Under the pieces are notes generated by a model that saw only the letters and a list, made by a program, of their open reading frames with translations, did no database searches and was not told the DNA's origin. A stretch of DNA of 64,000 nucleotides. It comes from Dipteris shenzhenensis (lineage: Eukaryota; Polypodiophyta; Polypodiopsida; Gleicheniales). Below, in pieces: positions 1 to 11,640 of this stretch. Every line of letters starts with the position of its first letter. Positions within the stretch are counted from its first letter, which is position 1. The position numbers and the translations under genes were made by a program. The DNA lies in NCBI GenBank assembly GCA_047967505.1, contig CM106539.1; one strand, 5' to 3'.

Positions 1-420
1 GATGTTCAGCATGCATACGCTCAAGCATATTGACAAATTTAATATCAATGCATGGAGCATCTAACATTTCACTATTCAAGCACATGTAACATTTAATCTC
101 AATGCATGCAACATTTTCACATGATAGAATTCTCAAGATGATGATATGATGTTTGATGATGCCACTGTGATACAACATGATATGATGCATGATGATGCTA
201 CATAACAGGATGCAACATGATGATGCTACATGATATGATGCATTATAATACTACATGATACATGTACAATCAATTCCAAGTAAACTCTTCAACTTACAAA
301 TGTAGAAGTGCAGTAGAACTTGCACACATGCATGCATGACACATGCATTTTATATAGGATGCATGCATGCAATATGATACAAAATGCATTTTATGGATGC
401 AAATGAAAAAAAATGAGAAA
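1..420. repeat. AT-rich low-complexity tract with ATGCATG/ATGATG words
   Basis: The tract is dominated by irregular repeats of ATGCATGC, GATGATGC and ATGATATGATGC. No open frame of note or RNA gene is visible. It looks like a decayed simple repeat. Confidence 0.6.
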
Positions 421-628
421 ATCCACCTCTTCCTTTGAGAGATTCCAGACACCTCAGGAGTAGTCCCATCAGTCCCCTACCTTGTGAGCATACAAACTAG
501 GAACCCCCCTAGGCTAGGCCCTACGATAGAGCTTAAGATAAGAGAGGAAAATTACCTCTCAAATCTAAAGCATAAAAAATGGCACTGTGGGCTTCTTATA
601 TAGCAAGGTGGTTTTATACAACTGATAA

Positions 629-910
629 TAGTATCATTACCATCGAGAAAAGGGCCTTTATTGGTAATGAAACTATCATTATTGACCATACTAGACCATT
701 TACCATGTAATACTCATAGTACCAGTGGTCCAATTTCCCAACAAGTTTTCCATGGATATCTATGCCTTATAGTATCATTACCATCGAGACAAAGGGCCTT
801 TATTGGTAATAAAACTATCATTATTGACCATACTAGACCATTTACCATGTAATACTCATAGTACCAATGGTCCAATTCCTCAACAAGTTTTCCATGGATA
901 CCTATGCCTT
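629..910. repeat. Tandem duplication, two copies of about 141 bp
   Basis: The segment beginning GTATCATTACCATCGAGA at 631 recurs at 772 with few differences, and both copies run through the words CCATACTAGACCATTTACC and AAGTTTTCCATGGATA. The short frame across it is a by-product and no protein is recognised. Confidence 0.85.
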
Positions 911-2309
911 TGTTGGCTAGTTTTGCCGATGGTAAGCTACAACTAATTACAAGAGTAGATTTATCATCTACTAATGATATTGTTCACAATACTGATATTA
1001 GATTATTGATTTTTAACCTTTTTATATAGGAAGATTTTTTGTGTGATTTAACCTGTCATTGCATGAAAATGATATTCACTTACATAAATCATGCAAAGAA
1101 CGGACCACTTACTAAAAGGGTTTGATGACATCAGTCACCAATTGGAAGAATGAACTAATAATGCAGCCGTTGCATTATGCATGACTATAACTAATCACAT
1201 CACTCAAACATAAGTTTCCTCTCAAGCAATTGTCCTCCACTCAATATCACATGTACACCCACTGACAAACACAAAGAGAAGTTAGTAACACTTGTCAATT
1301 AGGAGATAGCATAGAGTATATAAAAATTGTGCACATGTGGAGACTATATTCACAATTGTAATAGATGGAAGAAGAAACACGATCTTCAACTCAAGTACAC
1401 TCGTCCCTCTCAAATGTCTTCAAACCTAGTTAGGGAAATCAATGTGATTGTAATAGATGAATCAAGAAACATAATCTTCAACTCAAGAACACTCATTCTC
1501 TCTCGAATGTTTGTCTTCAAACCTAGTTAGGGAAATTAATGTAACAAGCCTTATCTCTCAATTTAATAATGCACTAAGCCTACCACTTTCGTAATGTACA
1601 ATTGGAGACAACATGTCATTCCCTCCAGTGAGGCTAGTATCTTCATTACTTCTTTATGATAAAGCCACACCATGCTTGTCTTGACAATCCTCCATTGGCT
1701 GGAAACATGAGAAAAACATGGCAAGCTAGCGAACATTAAACATTAAACATTTTTGCCTTAGTGTTTTTCTCTTTGTAAAGACAAAACATTAAACCAAATA
1801 ATCCAACGAAGATACAATGATTAGTATAGTTCTAAAGAAAATCCTTGGTGATGAGAGTCATTAGACTTAGCAAGTCCACAAGAAACCATTGCATAAAATT
1901 GGATAAGATAGAAGTATGGATCGCTTTAATGACAACAGCGTATGTACATCATGGTTAGGATAAAACCTCTTGAACCCCTCACATATCAACATTGATAATC
2001 CCAAAAAAGAAGGGTAGTATCTTACTATCTAGTATAATCCAAGAAAACTCTTCGGAAGTTGAAGTTGCACTACAATAGTACATAGTTCCAATACAAAGTA
2101 GTACACAAGGGAGTTAATGACTGAGCCCCAAAGCAAAGCTTCACTCACTTTCCTCACATCAGATTCTCTTAAAACGTTCATCAATAGGAAACACTCACCA
2201 TCCCTGTACATGCATCTTTAATTTACAAAACCGCAACATTTTGTACATGACTTTCCCCTTCGATGAACCGTGAAACGTACCATAGCTGAAAACGTTATGG
2301 AGACACCCC
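911..2309. other. Intergenic, no gene recognised; contains a 92-bp tandem duplication
   Basis: This is AT-rich DNA without a recognisable coding region. At about 1355-1540 a 92-bp unit (ATTGTAATAGATG...ATCTTCAACTCAAG...CAAACCTAGTTAGGGAAAT) occurs twice in tandem. The part just below 2310 is expected to hold the 3' untranslated region of the minus-strand gene at 2310-3218; I see no clear AATAAA signal. Confidence 0.5.
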
Positions 2310-3218
2310 CTAATTCTGATGAATCACAGGTTTCCTCCAGCTCTCGCGATCTGGAGCTGCAACGTGGTATTGTGCAACATATTTGTGGTTTGCTGCTTCT
2401 ACTCGCTCCATCGCTGGGTCGTTCAGGAACGCCGAGTTACTCTTAGTCCACCTGATACGTCATAGCAGGCATGATGATTGTATCAGATTAAACACTGTTG
2501 ACGCTCTAGCCAGAATGGGACTCGGTTCCCAAAAACGACGACAAACTCTTATTTCACAGGGTGCAGGCACCGACATCACCAGCGATAAGTTGATAACCGG
2601 TGGTGGGCATGCCCTCGATTGTCTTGTAACTTACCAGTCTTTGTAGCTGCTCAGTTTTTCAAGCTCTTCTTCGACAGATGTCACTCCTGGAAAGTGCGTC
2701 TGATCACCGGGTTCGTTTTCGGTGACCGTGTCCTATGTCGTAGTGAAAATCGGAAGTCAAGAATCAAAACTAGCAACATAGGCTTGCTAACATCAAGGTA
2801 CGTGAAGAGGGAGCCGGAATAGATTCGTAAATTGAAGCCTGATAGCTCACCCAAGTCTCTTGATCATTGATCCGCATAGCCAGCTCTGCAGCCGCTCTTA
2901 AATGTTCTTCTTCTAGATTACGTTTGGTCTTCCAATAGGTCTCAATCTCGTCCTTCGTAAACGAAGAACTCCTAGCATATGAAGCTGCAGAAAGAAAACT
3001 GCTCAGTTTCTCCAGAAACGCATCTGACGTGCTAACAATGTCCAAAAACACCTCTACGAAAACACCATTACTGACTTAAATTAGGACAAAAGCATAATCC
3101 CGGAAGATGGCAGCTAGCAGACCAAGGGAGAAACCTTGCCGGGCGGAGACTCGGTAGGAGGAGTCTAACCTTTGGTACCCTGCGAAGGAGAGTTCCAGCC
3201 TCCCATTAGAGAACCCAT
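2310..3218 (-). CDS. Conserved plant-specific small protein, 152 aa, four exons
   Basis: Minus-strand gene assembled from splice sites: exons 3218-3170, 3053-2851, 2699-2635 and 2451-2310. All three introns (116, 151 and 183 bp) are GT-AG and phases match, giving 459 nt and a TAG stop. The start is the ATG at 3218; the largest exon has no in-frame ATG before an upstream stop. The protein opens MGSLMGGWNSPS, has a central block ARSSSFTKDEIETYWKTKR with a charged EEEH helix, then DWWTKSNSAFLNDP, and ends with a YVAQYHVA-like tail. From memory, this order (MGSLM.GW, SFTKEEI..(F/Y)W..K, DWWT+S..AFLN, YV.Q.HVA) is a family of small uncharacterised plant proteins with no known biochemical function. 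No signal peptide or membrane segment. Relative to the angiosperm proteins I recall, it has an insert between the N-terminus and the SFTK block. All exons look intact, so I infer a functional gene. Confidence 0.85.
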
Positions 3219-3443
3219 ATTGCCTGTAAACGTCAAAATATCAGCTGAGAGGATGCCAGCTTCAGTAAAGAATCGTCGTGTGTACAGTCTCAAAGAGGGA
3301 GAGTATGCGATCCTTTATTAAAAGATGATAATCCCAAACTCCGACGTCCCCAAAGATTTGGAAGATTTAGACGTGCACTAGGCAAAATATCGTGGATTGA
3401 TAAGACTGAACAAGTCTTTGGACTTACAGATCAACCCTCGGGG

Positions 3444-3456
3444 AATTTATAAATCC
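3444..3456 (-). promoter_or_regulatory. Possible TATA box for the 2310-3218 gene
   Basis: On the minus strand the sequence reads GGATTTATAAATTCC, about 230 bp upstream of the ATG at 3218. That would give a 5' leader of roughly 200 nt. It is the only TATA-like word I found at a sensible distance; AT-rich words are common here. Confidence 0.3.
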
Positions 3457-3559
3457 CTCCAGCGTCCAGGTGGAATGGCACTGAGGACGGCAAGAGGACG
3501 GCTGACAGCGGGCTGATTTACTTTATTGCAAAAGAGCCCACAGCAGTCCCTGGAAAGAT

Positions 3560-5430
3560 TCTGGGAGGAACCGCTGCCAAAGAAAAACACTTAATCGTCA
3601 CGTGGAGGCGTCAACTTGTACAGGGGACATGGGCACGAAGAGGAGGATGAGATGCGCTCAATGACGTGGAATCATTAATAGCAAAGTAAGGATAATCTTG
3701 TGTGGGGTCTGACAGGAAAGTCAACAAGGAGCAGTGAATAGAAATTGCAAAACAATCCGATGAGTGTGCGAAACTAGGAGTTGTAAGATGGTTGGTTTTC
3801 ATGCTCATGGAGGAGACCTCAAGGCAGCTGCGGATTGAAGCAAAACCAGGTGCTGGTGAAGCGTCGAAAACAACGACCGAGCACACCGGAAATGCACCAA
3901 GGTCGAAGAATATTGTTTTGGGTTTAAGTTCGTATTATGGTTTCACGGGTCTACTAATGGTGTATACTAATAATGGGTCTACTACTTAAAATTATATAAC
4001 TTTGTGCTCGAGCATCCGATTTGCACCAAAAAATTTTGCATAATTTTCTCTTTCGATTGTCTTGGTTTTAGGAAATTGCACTACCTTAACTTACAAAATT
4101 TGGAGGATTCATTGAAAAATTTGTGATGTAACTAAGTGATTAGCCTAAGCCAAAACCCCCCAATGTAAATTAATATAAACTAACCCTCCACCTTGCCCCT
4201 CCCCCTCCGCCTCGCCAGCCACCCCCTCTCTGACTCCCTCCTTCGCCTCGTCGCCCATCCTTCAACTTCACTTCGTCCCAATGTCCGACAATTACTTAAC
4301 CAGAATGGTTCTCTGTCATCGTCATTGCCCTGTGGCGTATCCATCATATTGTGTTCTCCCATCATGGCGTCCTTATGGGAACCAACCTGGGGCTTCCATA
4401 CCTCACGATCGCAACATCGACATGAACTGGATTTGTACTTTTCATCTCGCATTTCAGATTGCGAGTCGCAAGGGCATCACACTTTGGAAAGATACACACC
4501 TTAATTCTAGCTTTTTAAAAATCTCTTGGAACTACGTTTTGGAGGAGTTTGAATATTAGTCATGCTACAATGTTCGAACGAAAAGACACGAATTCTTACA
4601 ATTGCGTCTCAACTTAATTCTTCCTTGAGGAAAGGCCAATTGGATGCACACAAAGATGATAGAGGCACTAAAACTTGTAGCGCTGCGGGATTGAAAGGTC
4701 CAAAATCTGTGATTGATTGAAGATGGCGACTCGTCTACCTACTACTCATACCTTTCAAGGGCTCTCGCCCTGCTATCTCTCCCCCACCCTCTATTGCTAC
4801 ACCTCCCTTCTTCGTCCAATAGTCTTGATGACCCTTGCCATCTGCTCCCATAGTCTCAGCCTCCCCCTGGCGAGCCTGGCATTGCTTACTTAAATCCTCA
4901 TGAATCGCAGTGAACTTGCCTATGAATGATTCAATTGGTTCCCACTCCTCGAAGTCCGAAGGGAAAACATATGCCACCATGAATAAGAGCTCTTAGAAAC
5001 CAAACACAAAATTTCCAAATGGACTCATTACACTTACAAGTGAAAAAGGTACATCGATAGAAAGGCTCATAGTGTGATGGTATCCTAGATTGATTGAATG
5101 ATGGAGGAAGCCGCATATCTTTTCCCATGTAAACATGTTGCCCTTTTGCGAGCCATCCTTTCTTCCCAAACTTGAACTTCAAGATGCCCCTTCCACTCAT
5201 GCAAGATGTCACCTCTCTTGCTCTTGGGAAGCTTATGTGGACCTTTGGCCGATCCTTTCATCACTATCTAGTCATTTAAGCTGTAGGTGCAAGGGATCCA
5301 CTCATCCAATGCATTTTTGGTGTTGTGGAAGACACAAGAGGTCACAGCATTGCGTGGTCTTGTAGCCTTGCTCCTCACCATGCTTGCAGAGGTTGCAACA
5401 GCAAGAATGGGACTCCTACACAGGGCAATG
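3560..5430. other. Unassigned intergenic DNA
   Basis: No gene is recognised. A pyrimidine-rich stretch occupies about 4185-4270. On the minus strand, two overlapping frames at 4735-4980 and 4931-5212 have non-repetitive composition and may be remains of one transposon-borne ORF (it includes GKDMRLPPSFNQSRIPSHYE), but I match them to no family. Confidence 0.35.
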
Positions 5431-5690
5431 CAGCTCCAACAGAGGCACAAAAGAGGGAGAAGGAGAGGGACAGAGCAGCAGCAATAGAGGCGCAGGAGAG
5501 GGAGAAGGAGAGGGACAGAGCAGCTCCAACAGAGGCACAAAAGAGGGAGAAGGAGAGGGATAGATCAGCAGCAACAGAGGCACATAGGAGAGGGAGAAGG
5601 AGAGGGACAGAGCAGCTCCACCAACAGAGGTACAGGAGAGAGAGAGTGAGAGAGAGTGAGAGAGGAGCTGCAGCAAATAGGCCAGAGTAA
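5431..5690 (+). repeat. Purine-rich minisatellite, 45-bp unit, about five copies
   Basis: Units start at 5431, 5476, 5521, 5566 and about 5613, each with CAGCTCCAACAGAGGCAC or CAGCAGCAACAGAGGC followed by AGGGAGAAGGAGAGGGACAGAG. Two alternating unit types are visible (CTCCAAC and CAGCAAC). An ORF from about 5325 to 5690 reads through it as repeated EAQKREKERDR blocks; its flanks match nothing, so I treat the frame as a product of the 45-bp (15-codon) period. The array fades into GAGAGT repeats at 5640-5670. Confidence 0.8.
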
Positions 5691-5699
5691 GAGGGAGCA

Positions 5700-6610
5700 G
5701 AGAAAGAGGAGAAAGAGGGAAAATGCATGGGATTTGGTTCAAATTAAGTGATTTGGCAGGCTGGACTAGAAAAGTAGGGGGCAGAGGCTCTAGAAAGAGG
5801 GAGGGGAGAAGCAAAATTTGCCAGAAGGGCCCTACCATCCCATTGAAGGCAGTTTTGTGCTCATGTGGGGGAGGTGCACCTGGTAGGCGGGTCAAACATG
5901 GGTTAAGAGGGGGAGGGAATGGTTTGGGTGGTCCCTAGTGTAAGGGGAGCAACCAATAGGGGCACTCTGCAGGCCTGCCCACCCTCCACCTCAACATACC
6001 ATTGCCCCACACCTTCTAGCACTCTCATTTATACACCTCAAATCACTCTCTAATCCCTTGAAATTAGGAAACACTGATTGGAGGCCCTTTTGAGACCCCA
6101 ATTCTCCCCTAATGCGGCTTTCCTGTGCTTGTAGTCGGAGCTCTATAGTTTGGTAGGAGATTATCTGTGTTTTTAGTTCCCTGCCTCTCTTACATATTGC
6201 AATATCTCCTATGATTTCCTATATTAGATGGGGGTTATCCATTTATTTGCTGATAAGATTCTCTAGTAGAGAGTAGTTGTTTCTACTCCGGTTTGGCATC
6301 TGTTGTGGATGTAATTAGATTTTGTTAAGGGAGAACTGTTGTTGTCCCACTTCGTTGTGTGGTGAACATGTCATTAATGCTATGTGTTGTAGAGAAACCA
6401 TCTCTGTGAACATTTATTATTTTATCCCTTTAAATTCCTAGGCTCTCACATTATAGAGCAACGGCTTCTTCTAAGGATGGACGTTACCTCCTTCTGTATT
6501 CCTCTTGGCTCACTTCATCTGATCTATAAGGTTCTTAGTGTGAGGTCTCTAAGTGCCATTCAAAATCTGTTCCTACTCATCCATTCAATCGGGGCATGTG
6601 TTGTATAGCC
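5700..6610. other. No gene recognised
   Basis: Single-copy looking DNA of mixed composition, with no coding frame, RNA gene or repeat boundary that I can support. Confidence 0.4.
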
Positions 6611-6615
6611 GAGAC

Positions 6616-7110
6616 ACACATGTCGTGGGGATGTTGGAATTGCACCAACGGAGCTCCTCACTCCCGTGCTACTCCTTATGAGAGCATTGCATAGTAAAGC
6701 CTTCACTCGTGTCACTTAAGTGCCTACCGAATCATTGCAATGGGGTTTCCACCGAGAAGTAGGGGGGGAGAAGGAGGGAGGGGAGGGGGGGGAGAAGAAG
6801 GGAAGGGGATGGAGAAGGAGAAAAAAGTGAAGGGGGATCGTGGCAAACACCAAAGGCAAACAAGGAGAGCAAGCAAACCTCAATCTCAACACATGAGCAA
6901 GAAGAGAGCTTGTATTTCTCAAAGGTTGCATACAACAATGAAGACCAAAGTCAACGACTTGGCCTTTTATACATGTCACCTTTTGAAGGGAGGGCCAACC
7001 TTATTCCTTATACCACTTTCTCTCTTTTGTTACAACTACTTGTCCCATATGGCACCAAGGCATATGCTAATCCTCTCAAACTTCTCTCTATCTTCAAATG
7101 GCTCTTATGC
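6616..7110 (-). mobile_element. Diverged LTR-like copy, minus orientation (same family as 29110-29594 and 37809-38309)
   Basis: The order of features matches the two better copies: GTCGTGGGGATGTTG, a CTACTCCTT..GAGAGCA block, a G-rich GGGGGGAGAAGGAGGGAGG run, then AAGTCAACGACTTGGCCTTTTATACATGTCACC. On the minus strand the last block contains TATAAAAGGCC, a plausible LTR promoter (6963-6970). The left edge is very diverged, so boundaries are approximate. I infer it is the downstream LTR of the decayed minus-strand element filling 7.2-12.4 kb. Confidence 0.6.
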
Positions 7111-9309
7111 TATCCATATACAGGATCCAAATGGCTCTTGTGTTATTCTTGCCAATTTGAGCCATTCCGATGACTACTTCGAAACTGAGCCATTTGTGGC
7201 TCAAAATCCATAGGGTTTGGACGGGCTATAGATCTATCAACATGCTCAATGGTTGTCAACATCCCCCTTCCTATTCCTTGGATCAGCTGTGCTATAGTAG
7301 GTGAGTGGAGAGTACCGTCTGGAGTATTGCATAGTGGTCTGATTGCCATGGGGTGATCCATGTGAAGTAAGACCAATACTTCCAAAAGTGGGTGGCATGC
7401 ATGTCCTCAAACGTTCGAATGTGATGGCCTTGCAGATTTTGGGCCCGGAGGGACATGTGCAAGTCTTGGAATTGGGAGGGGCCAATGTCGGGGTTGAAGA
7501 CAATCTGGTTGTTGAGATTGTGAAGTTTGTTGTCAATAGGATGACTATGGGCAAGGAGATCTCAAAGCAATAGGAGGATCAGGCGGTTGAAGTGCACTAC
7601 TGCTACCACCGTGGGGTCTAGCATCGAGCCGTATGTATCGATGAATAAGGTGAAAGCAAAATCCTTCTTGCATCATCTCCTTGGGGAATTTCTACTATGG
7701 AAAGTTGTAGATTATGTTGGGATCTTTCCATTTTGCAGCTTCGAGAAGTGGCCCTAGGACCATCGTCATTCCATGGGCATATAGAGGGGATGGATTCATC
7801 GCTCGAGGGGTGAGCTACGATAGTAGCACCAAAGTTGCTCCTTCTTTAGGAAGGGGATAAACCAATGGGGTTGAAGGCCTGCGGAGGGCCTGTGTCCGTG
7901 TCGGTGAGGGGAATTGGTGTGTTTGGAGATAAGTTGTAGCCTCCACACATGAGCTTCAGGTTGGTTTGCCTCCAGTCATTGAAGGACTAGGCGATAAACA
8001 TAGTGAGGGGGCGAACTTCCATTATTTCGTAGAGATGTAGGCGAGAACCTTCAAGCTATGCCTTCCAGTGATGCATGAGAGCATTGCTAGGTAAATCCTG
8101 GAAGGATTGGAGGTTGGGCCACCATTGTCCATCATCTGGTGGTGAGGAGAGGGGCACAGGAGGAACATCATCATCTACATTGGGCATGGGGTCCTCCTCT
8201 GCATTCCCTACAGTCACAAGGTCGATTAGCGTGAGGGCTACAATTGTCGGCCATTGCAATGTATTGAGAGCTTCATCTGAGAAGTTGACAAGAGCATTGG
8301 AGGATAGGGACTGGGAGGTCTCATGCTGTGGAGTGCTAGTGTTGGAGGCATTAGAGGAGGATTCGGGTTGGTTTGTGTGAGAAAGGGGAGGTGGGATAGG
8401 ATTGGCAGGTTGCTGAGGGGGTGGGTGCAATTTGTGGGGTGTGTGGGATCTGGGTTAGGAATATCTGCGAGGGGGGCAATAGCGTTAAAGATGGAGATGG
8501 CTTCCTGACCATCCTCCTCGATGACAACTTTGAGGTATGATGCTACATGAATTGTTCACCAAGGACTCATGTGAGTCTTGGAGAGCTTTTAGCACCCTAT
8601 TGAAAAAAATGATGATGTCAAGGGGGTGGTAGGTCATGGAGCAATAGGGAGTCTAAATGCCCTTGAGTTTGAATTGCCGAAGCCCAGCCATATGTCTACA
8701 TCCATTCAATGTTGGCTTGGATGCTTTTGGGAGTACATGCCCATGGGCTCAATTCGACAGGCTTGGCTAGCTGCATCATGTCATCGTCCTGTGTCGAATT
8801 GGTGGACTCGGTGATTACTTGACACCACACCTGGAAGTTTGAGAGAATGGGGTGGGCATTTAAGGCTAGAAGATCAGAGGGATGAACTAGAGATAGGCTG
8901 GTGGGCTGAAGATCTAGTGAGAAGTAGGCCATAGCTAGAACAGGGCAATTATGGTCGAGATTGCAGTGAAGGATGGTCGGGAGGATGTTGGGTGGGAGAG
9001 GGACTATGAGATCGATGTGAAAGATGAGATTTTGTGCAGGGAGTGCATCGAAGTGCATATGAAGTGTTTGGGGGACTGTGCAAGGGGATAGTTTGTAGGT
9101 GGCGAGCTATGTGGAGACCTCCCGATACATGGTGAATTCCTGCTGCTCTCTATCTTCCAGCATGGACTCCTTTGGGTAGCCAAAGTTACAAAGCTGCTCG
9201 TTTTTAGACTACAAGGCGATGGGGATGGTTTGCTCCTATGCAAGAGGTCTTGAAGTGTCTGAATTTGTTGGCTAGATCCCTCTTTGTGCCTTGCGTATGG
9301 TTCCTTGAC

Positions 9310-9624
9310 CTATCCTTGTTGCTCTTCCATGGTTCGAAGGCTTGATTCTACCTTGTCCAACTGGTTCGTCATGGTCTGAACCAGGGATTCACTGGCAGAG
9401 AGCTCATCCTTGAGCTTTGTAATAGTGACCTCCAAGTCTTCGACCTTGGCCTTATACTCCTTTGCTCTGTCTAAGGCGGTTTGCCCAATAGCTTGTGCGG
9501 CAACCATGAGAGTGTGGCTTTTGCATGCCTTGACTTGGGCTTGTAGTAGAGAGGAGGAAAGTTGGGAGGAGTGCTCTTGCTTGTGTTGTAAAATTTTGTG
9601 TAGTACCTGAGGGAGTTGGGCCAT
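9310..9624 (-). pseudogene. Coiled-coil ORF fragment of the decayed element
   Basis: A 104-codon minus-strand frame beginning MAQLPQVLHKILQHKQEHSS. Residues about 50-100 (LDRAKEYKAKVEDLEVTITK onward) have heptad spacing of Leu/Val/Ile and abundant Lys/Glu, so a coiled coil is likely. No catalytic motif is present. The neighbouring frames on the same strand are broken, so this is probably the best-preserved piece of a longer gag-like or accessory protein. Function unknown. Confidence 0.4.
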
Positions 9625-10149
9625 GGTGCATCCAGTAGTTGGAGCTTCATATTGTCTGCCTTTGATAACTATTTGGCCAACATTTTGTTGTATCCTCCAG
9701 GCATTTTGTACTCAGGTGTGCTACAAAAATGTAGGGCTTCTATGAGCTCTACCCATGGAGAAGAGAAAGAGCCGGTGACAAAAAAAGATGGCCCTTGGGC
9801 CTGTACAATGGGAGTGGCTGTAGTCTAGGGGGCAGAGGAGGTGGTAGGAATATGTTCTGCCCTAGGGTGGAGGCCAATCTCTACTATGTCCTCTCCCTAA
9901 AACATTTCCACATCAATGGGGGCCCAGAGTGCCGCCTTGCCTTTGGATTTATGAGTTGAGGCCTCAAGATCTCTCTCCAAGAAGTCCCAAAGTTATTGAT
10001 GATCTTCATATTGCACCCTCAGTTGACTGTCGAGTGGCTATTGAGCAAGGTGGCTTGATGGGGTTTCCCTTGGATCAATCCTGAGCCTTTTGGGGTCGAC
10101 TGCTGCTATCTCTTCTTCTATTGGAATGTATCCTATGGCTTCCTTGTCA

Positions 10150-10553
10150 GTGAGCTCATATCCTGGTGGCGGCTACTATTCCAACATGTGGTAAATTATG
10201 GGTATTTAAAGCATTGGGTTGCCTAGGTCATTGTCATGTGTTTTGAGGTCCTTCCTCATTTGAGTGCAAAAATAGTATGCCCAGTTGGTGACCTATGGCT
10301 CTACTAGCCTTGCAAGGATGTTTGGTACTGTAGATTGATTGTGGTTTGTGTGTTTGAACTGGCTCAATAGATGGAGCACTCTTCCTGATTTATCCAGTTT
10401 GGGCACTATGAGCTCTGAGAAGTGGATGCGACCCTTGCTTTTCTTCTTGTCATAGTTGCAGCGGATCTTGCCAAGGGGCTCGTGCACATTCTTCCTGTGT
10501 GTATACTTTTCTACAACTACTGGTAGGCCGAAGGCAGAGCACACTACATCCAC
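10150..10553 (-). pseudogene. Decayed transposon ORF fragment
   Basis: The minus-strand frame ending at 10293 contains GRIHFSELIVPKLDKSGRVL and FKHTNHNQSTVPNILARLVE. Continuing downstream across stops, the same strand reads FCTQMRKDL and then PPPGYELTDKEA near 10150. The composition is protein-like rather than repetitive, and stops interrupt it repeatedly. I suspect a plant transposon-associated protein but cannot assign the family. Confidence 0.35.
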
Positions 10554-11289
10554 ATCGAGATGGTGGAAGTGGGGGGTTCGTTATGCATCTCAGAGTACGT
10601 AGGCCTATGAATTTGAATTGTAAGTGCCAATGAACTCCCCGAGCATCTTCATCTTAAGGTGGTATAGCAGTTGGTCTACGAGACTGTGGCTTGAGACTTG
10701 TGATCACCAAGGATGCTTGCACCTCCAGATCCTTGAGTGCTTGGTATGCGGCCATGTTATGGTAATAGAGGGTATAATCCTGACCCTCATACACGTATTT
10801 GGAGTGGAGAGTGCAATTGTTAAGTTGCTGGGGAGCCAGGATTTGTCAAGTGGAGAGTGTGCCAGTGACCTTACGACTTTGTACTCCCCTTGTTCTGGCG
10901 CTAGCATGTGCTTCTTGGATGATTGGGAAGGAGGGGTGGCAGTTATTGTTGATGGCTCTTGACATGTCTATTCAGTAGTGATCCCTTGGTTTGTAGTTTG
11001 GCTACAGGGATGTCAGAGGGGATGGCATCCTGATTGACCATGAGGGCATGCTTTGGGACTCAGAGGGTCTAGTGGGCAATGGATTGGCATGTGCTGGATT
11101 TCGAGGGTGGAGAAGGTCAAGTTCTCGTTTGAATTCAAAGAATACGTTCTCGGGATCCATTGGGAAGAAGAAGGATAGGCACGTACTGAGTGAGTTTGTG
11201 GAGGAGCAAGAGGCACAGGACATTCAAATGGTGGTTGGGGACAGTTTGGAAGGAGGCAAAGAGTTGTGGGAATTCTAGCAAAAATTTGA

Positions 11290-11640
11290 TAGAGTCTGAC
11301 TGTTTTTGCTAAGGCGAAAACCGGGGGGGTGAGGGGTCCTATAATTTTCATTATCCCATCGACCAGGGAGATGAGGGGTCCTATAATAATTTTCATTATC
11401 CCACCGATCGGGGGGATATCATTATGTCAATGAGTGGCGGGTTGCATTATGGAAACGAGTTGGAGGGATGACTATATGACGGCAATCCGGTGGGATGGAA
11501 GGATAGCTACAATCAGAAGGATGATTGTATGGTGACAATCTGGCGGGATGGCCAAGGTGACAATCTAGTGGGATGGCTGTAAGGCAACAATCCAACGATC
11601 TATCAGGTTGACAGTTGTAAGAGTTGTTGAGGGGGATGTT
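11290..11640. repeat. Degenerate tandem repeat field
   Basis: GAGGGGTCCTATAATTTTCATTATCCCA(T/C)CGA is repeated at 11330 and 11374. It is followed by irregular repeats of GGGATGG(A/C)..GGTGACAATC(T/C) to about 11600. A similar field at 36880-37280 lies in the leader of the related minus-strand element, so this may be the equivalent leader here. Confidence 0.5.

Noticed and set aside
3611-4504. Short frames on both strands upstream of the 2310-3218 gene
   Set aside because: No domain, overlapping in several phases, no splice partners.
5375-5895. Minus-strand SPSPSF/CASVGAAL repeat frames over the minisatellite
   Set aside because: Antisense translation of the 45-bp repeat; the hydrophobic look comes from the CTCTCCC composition.
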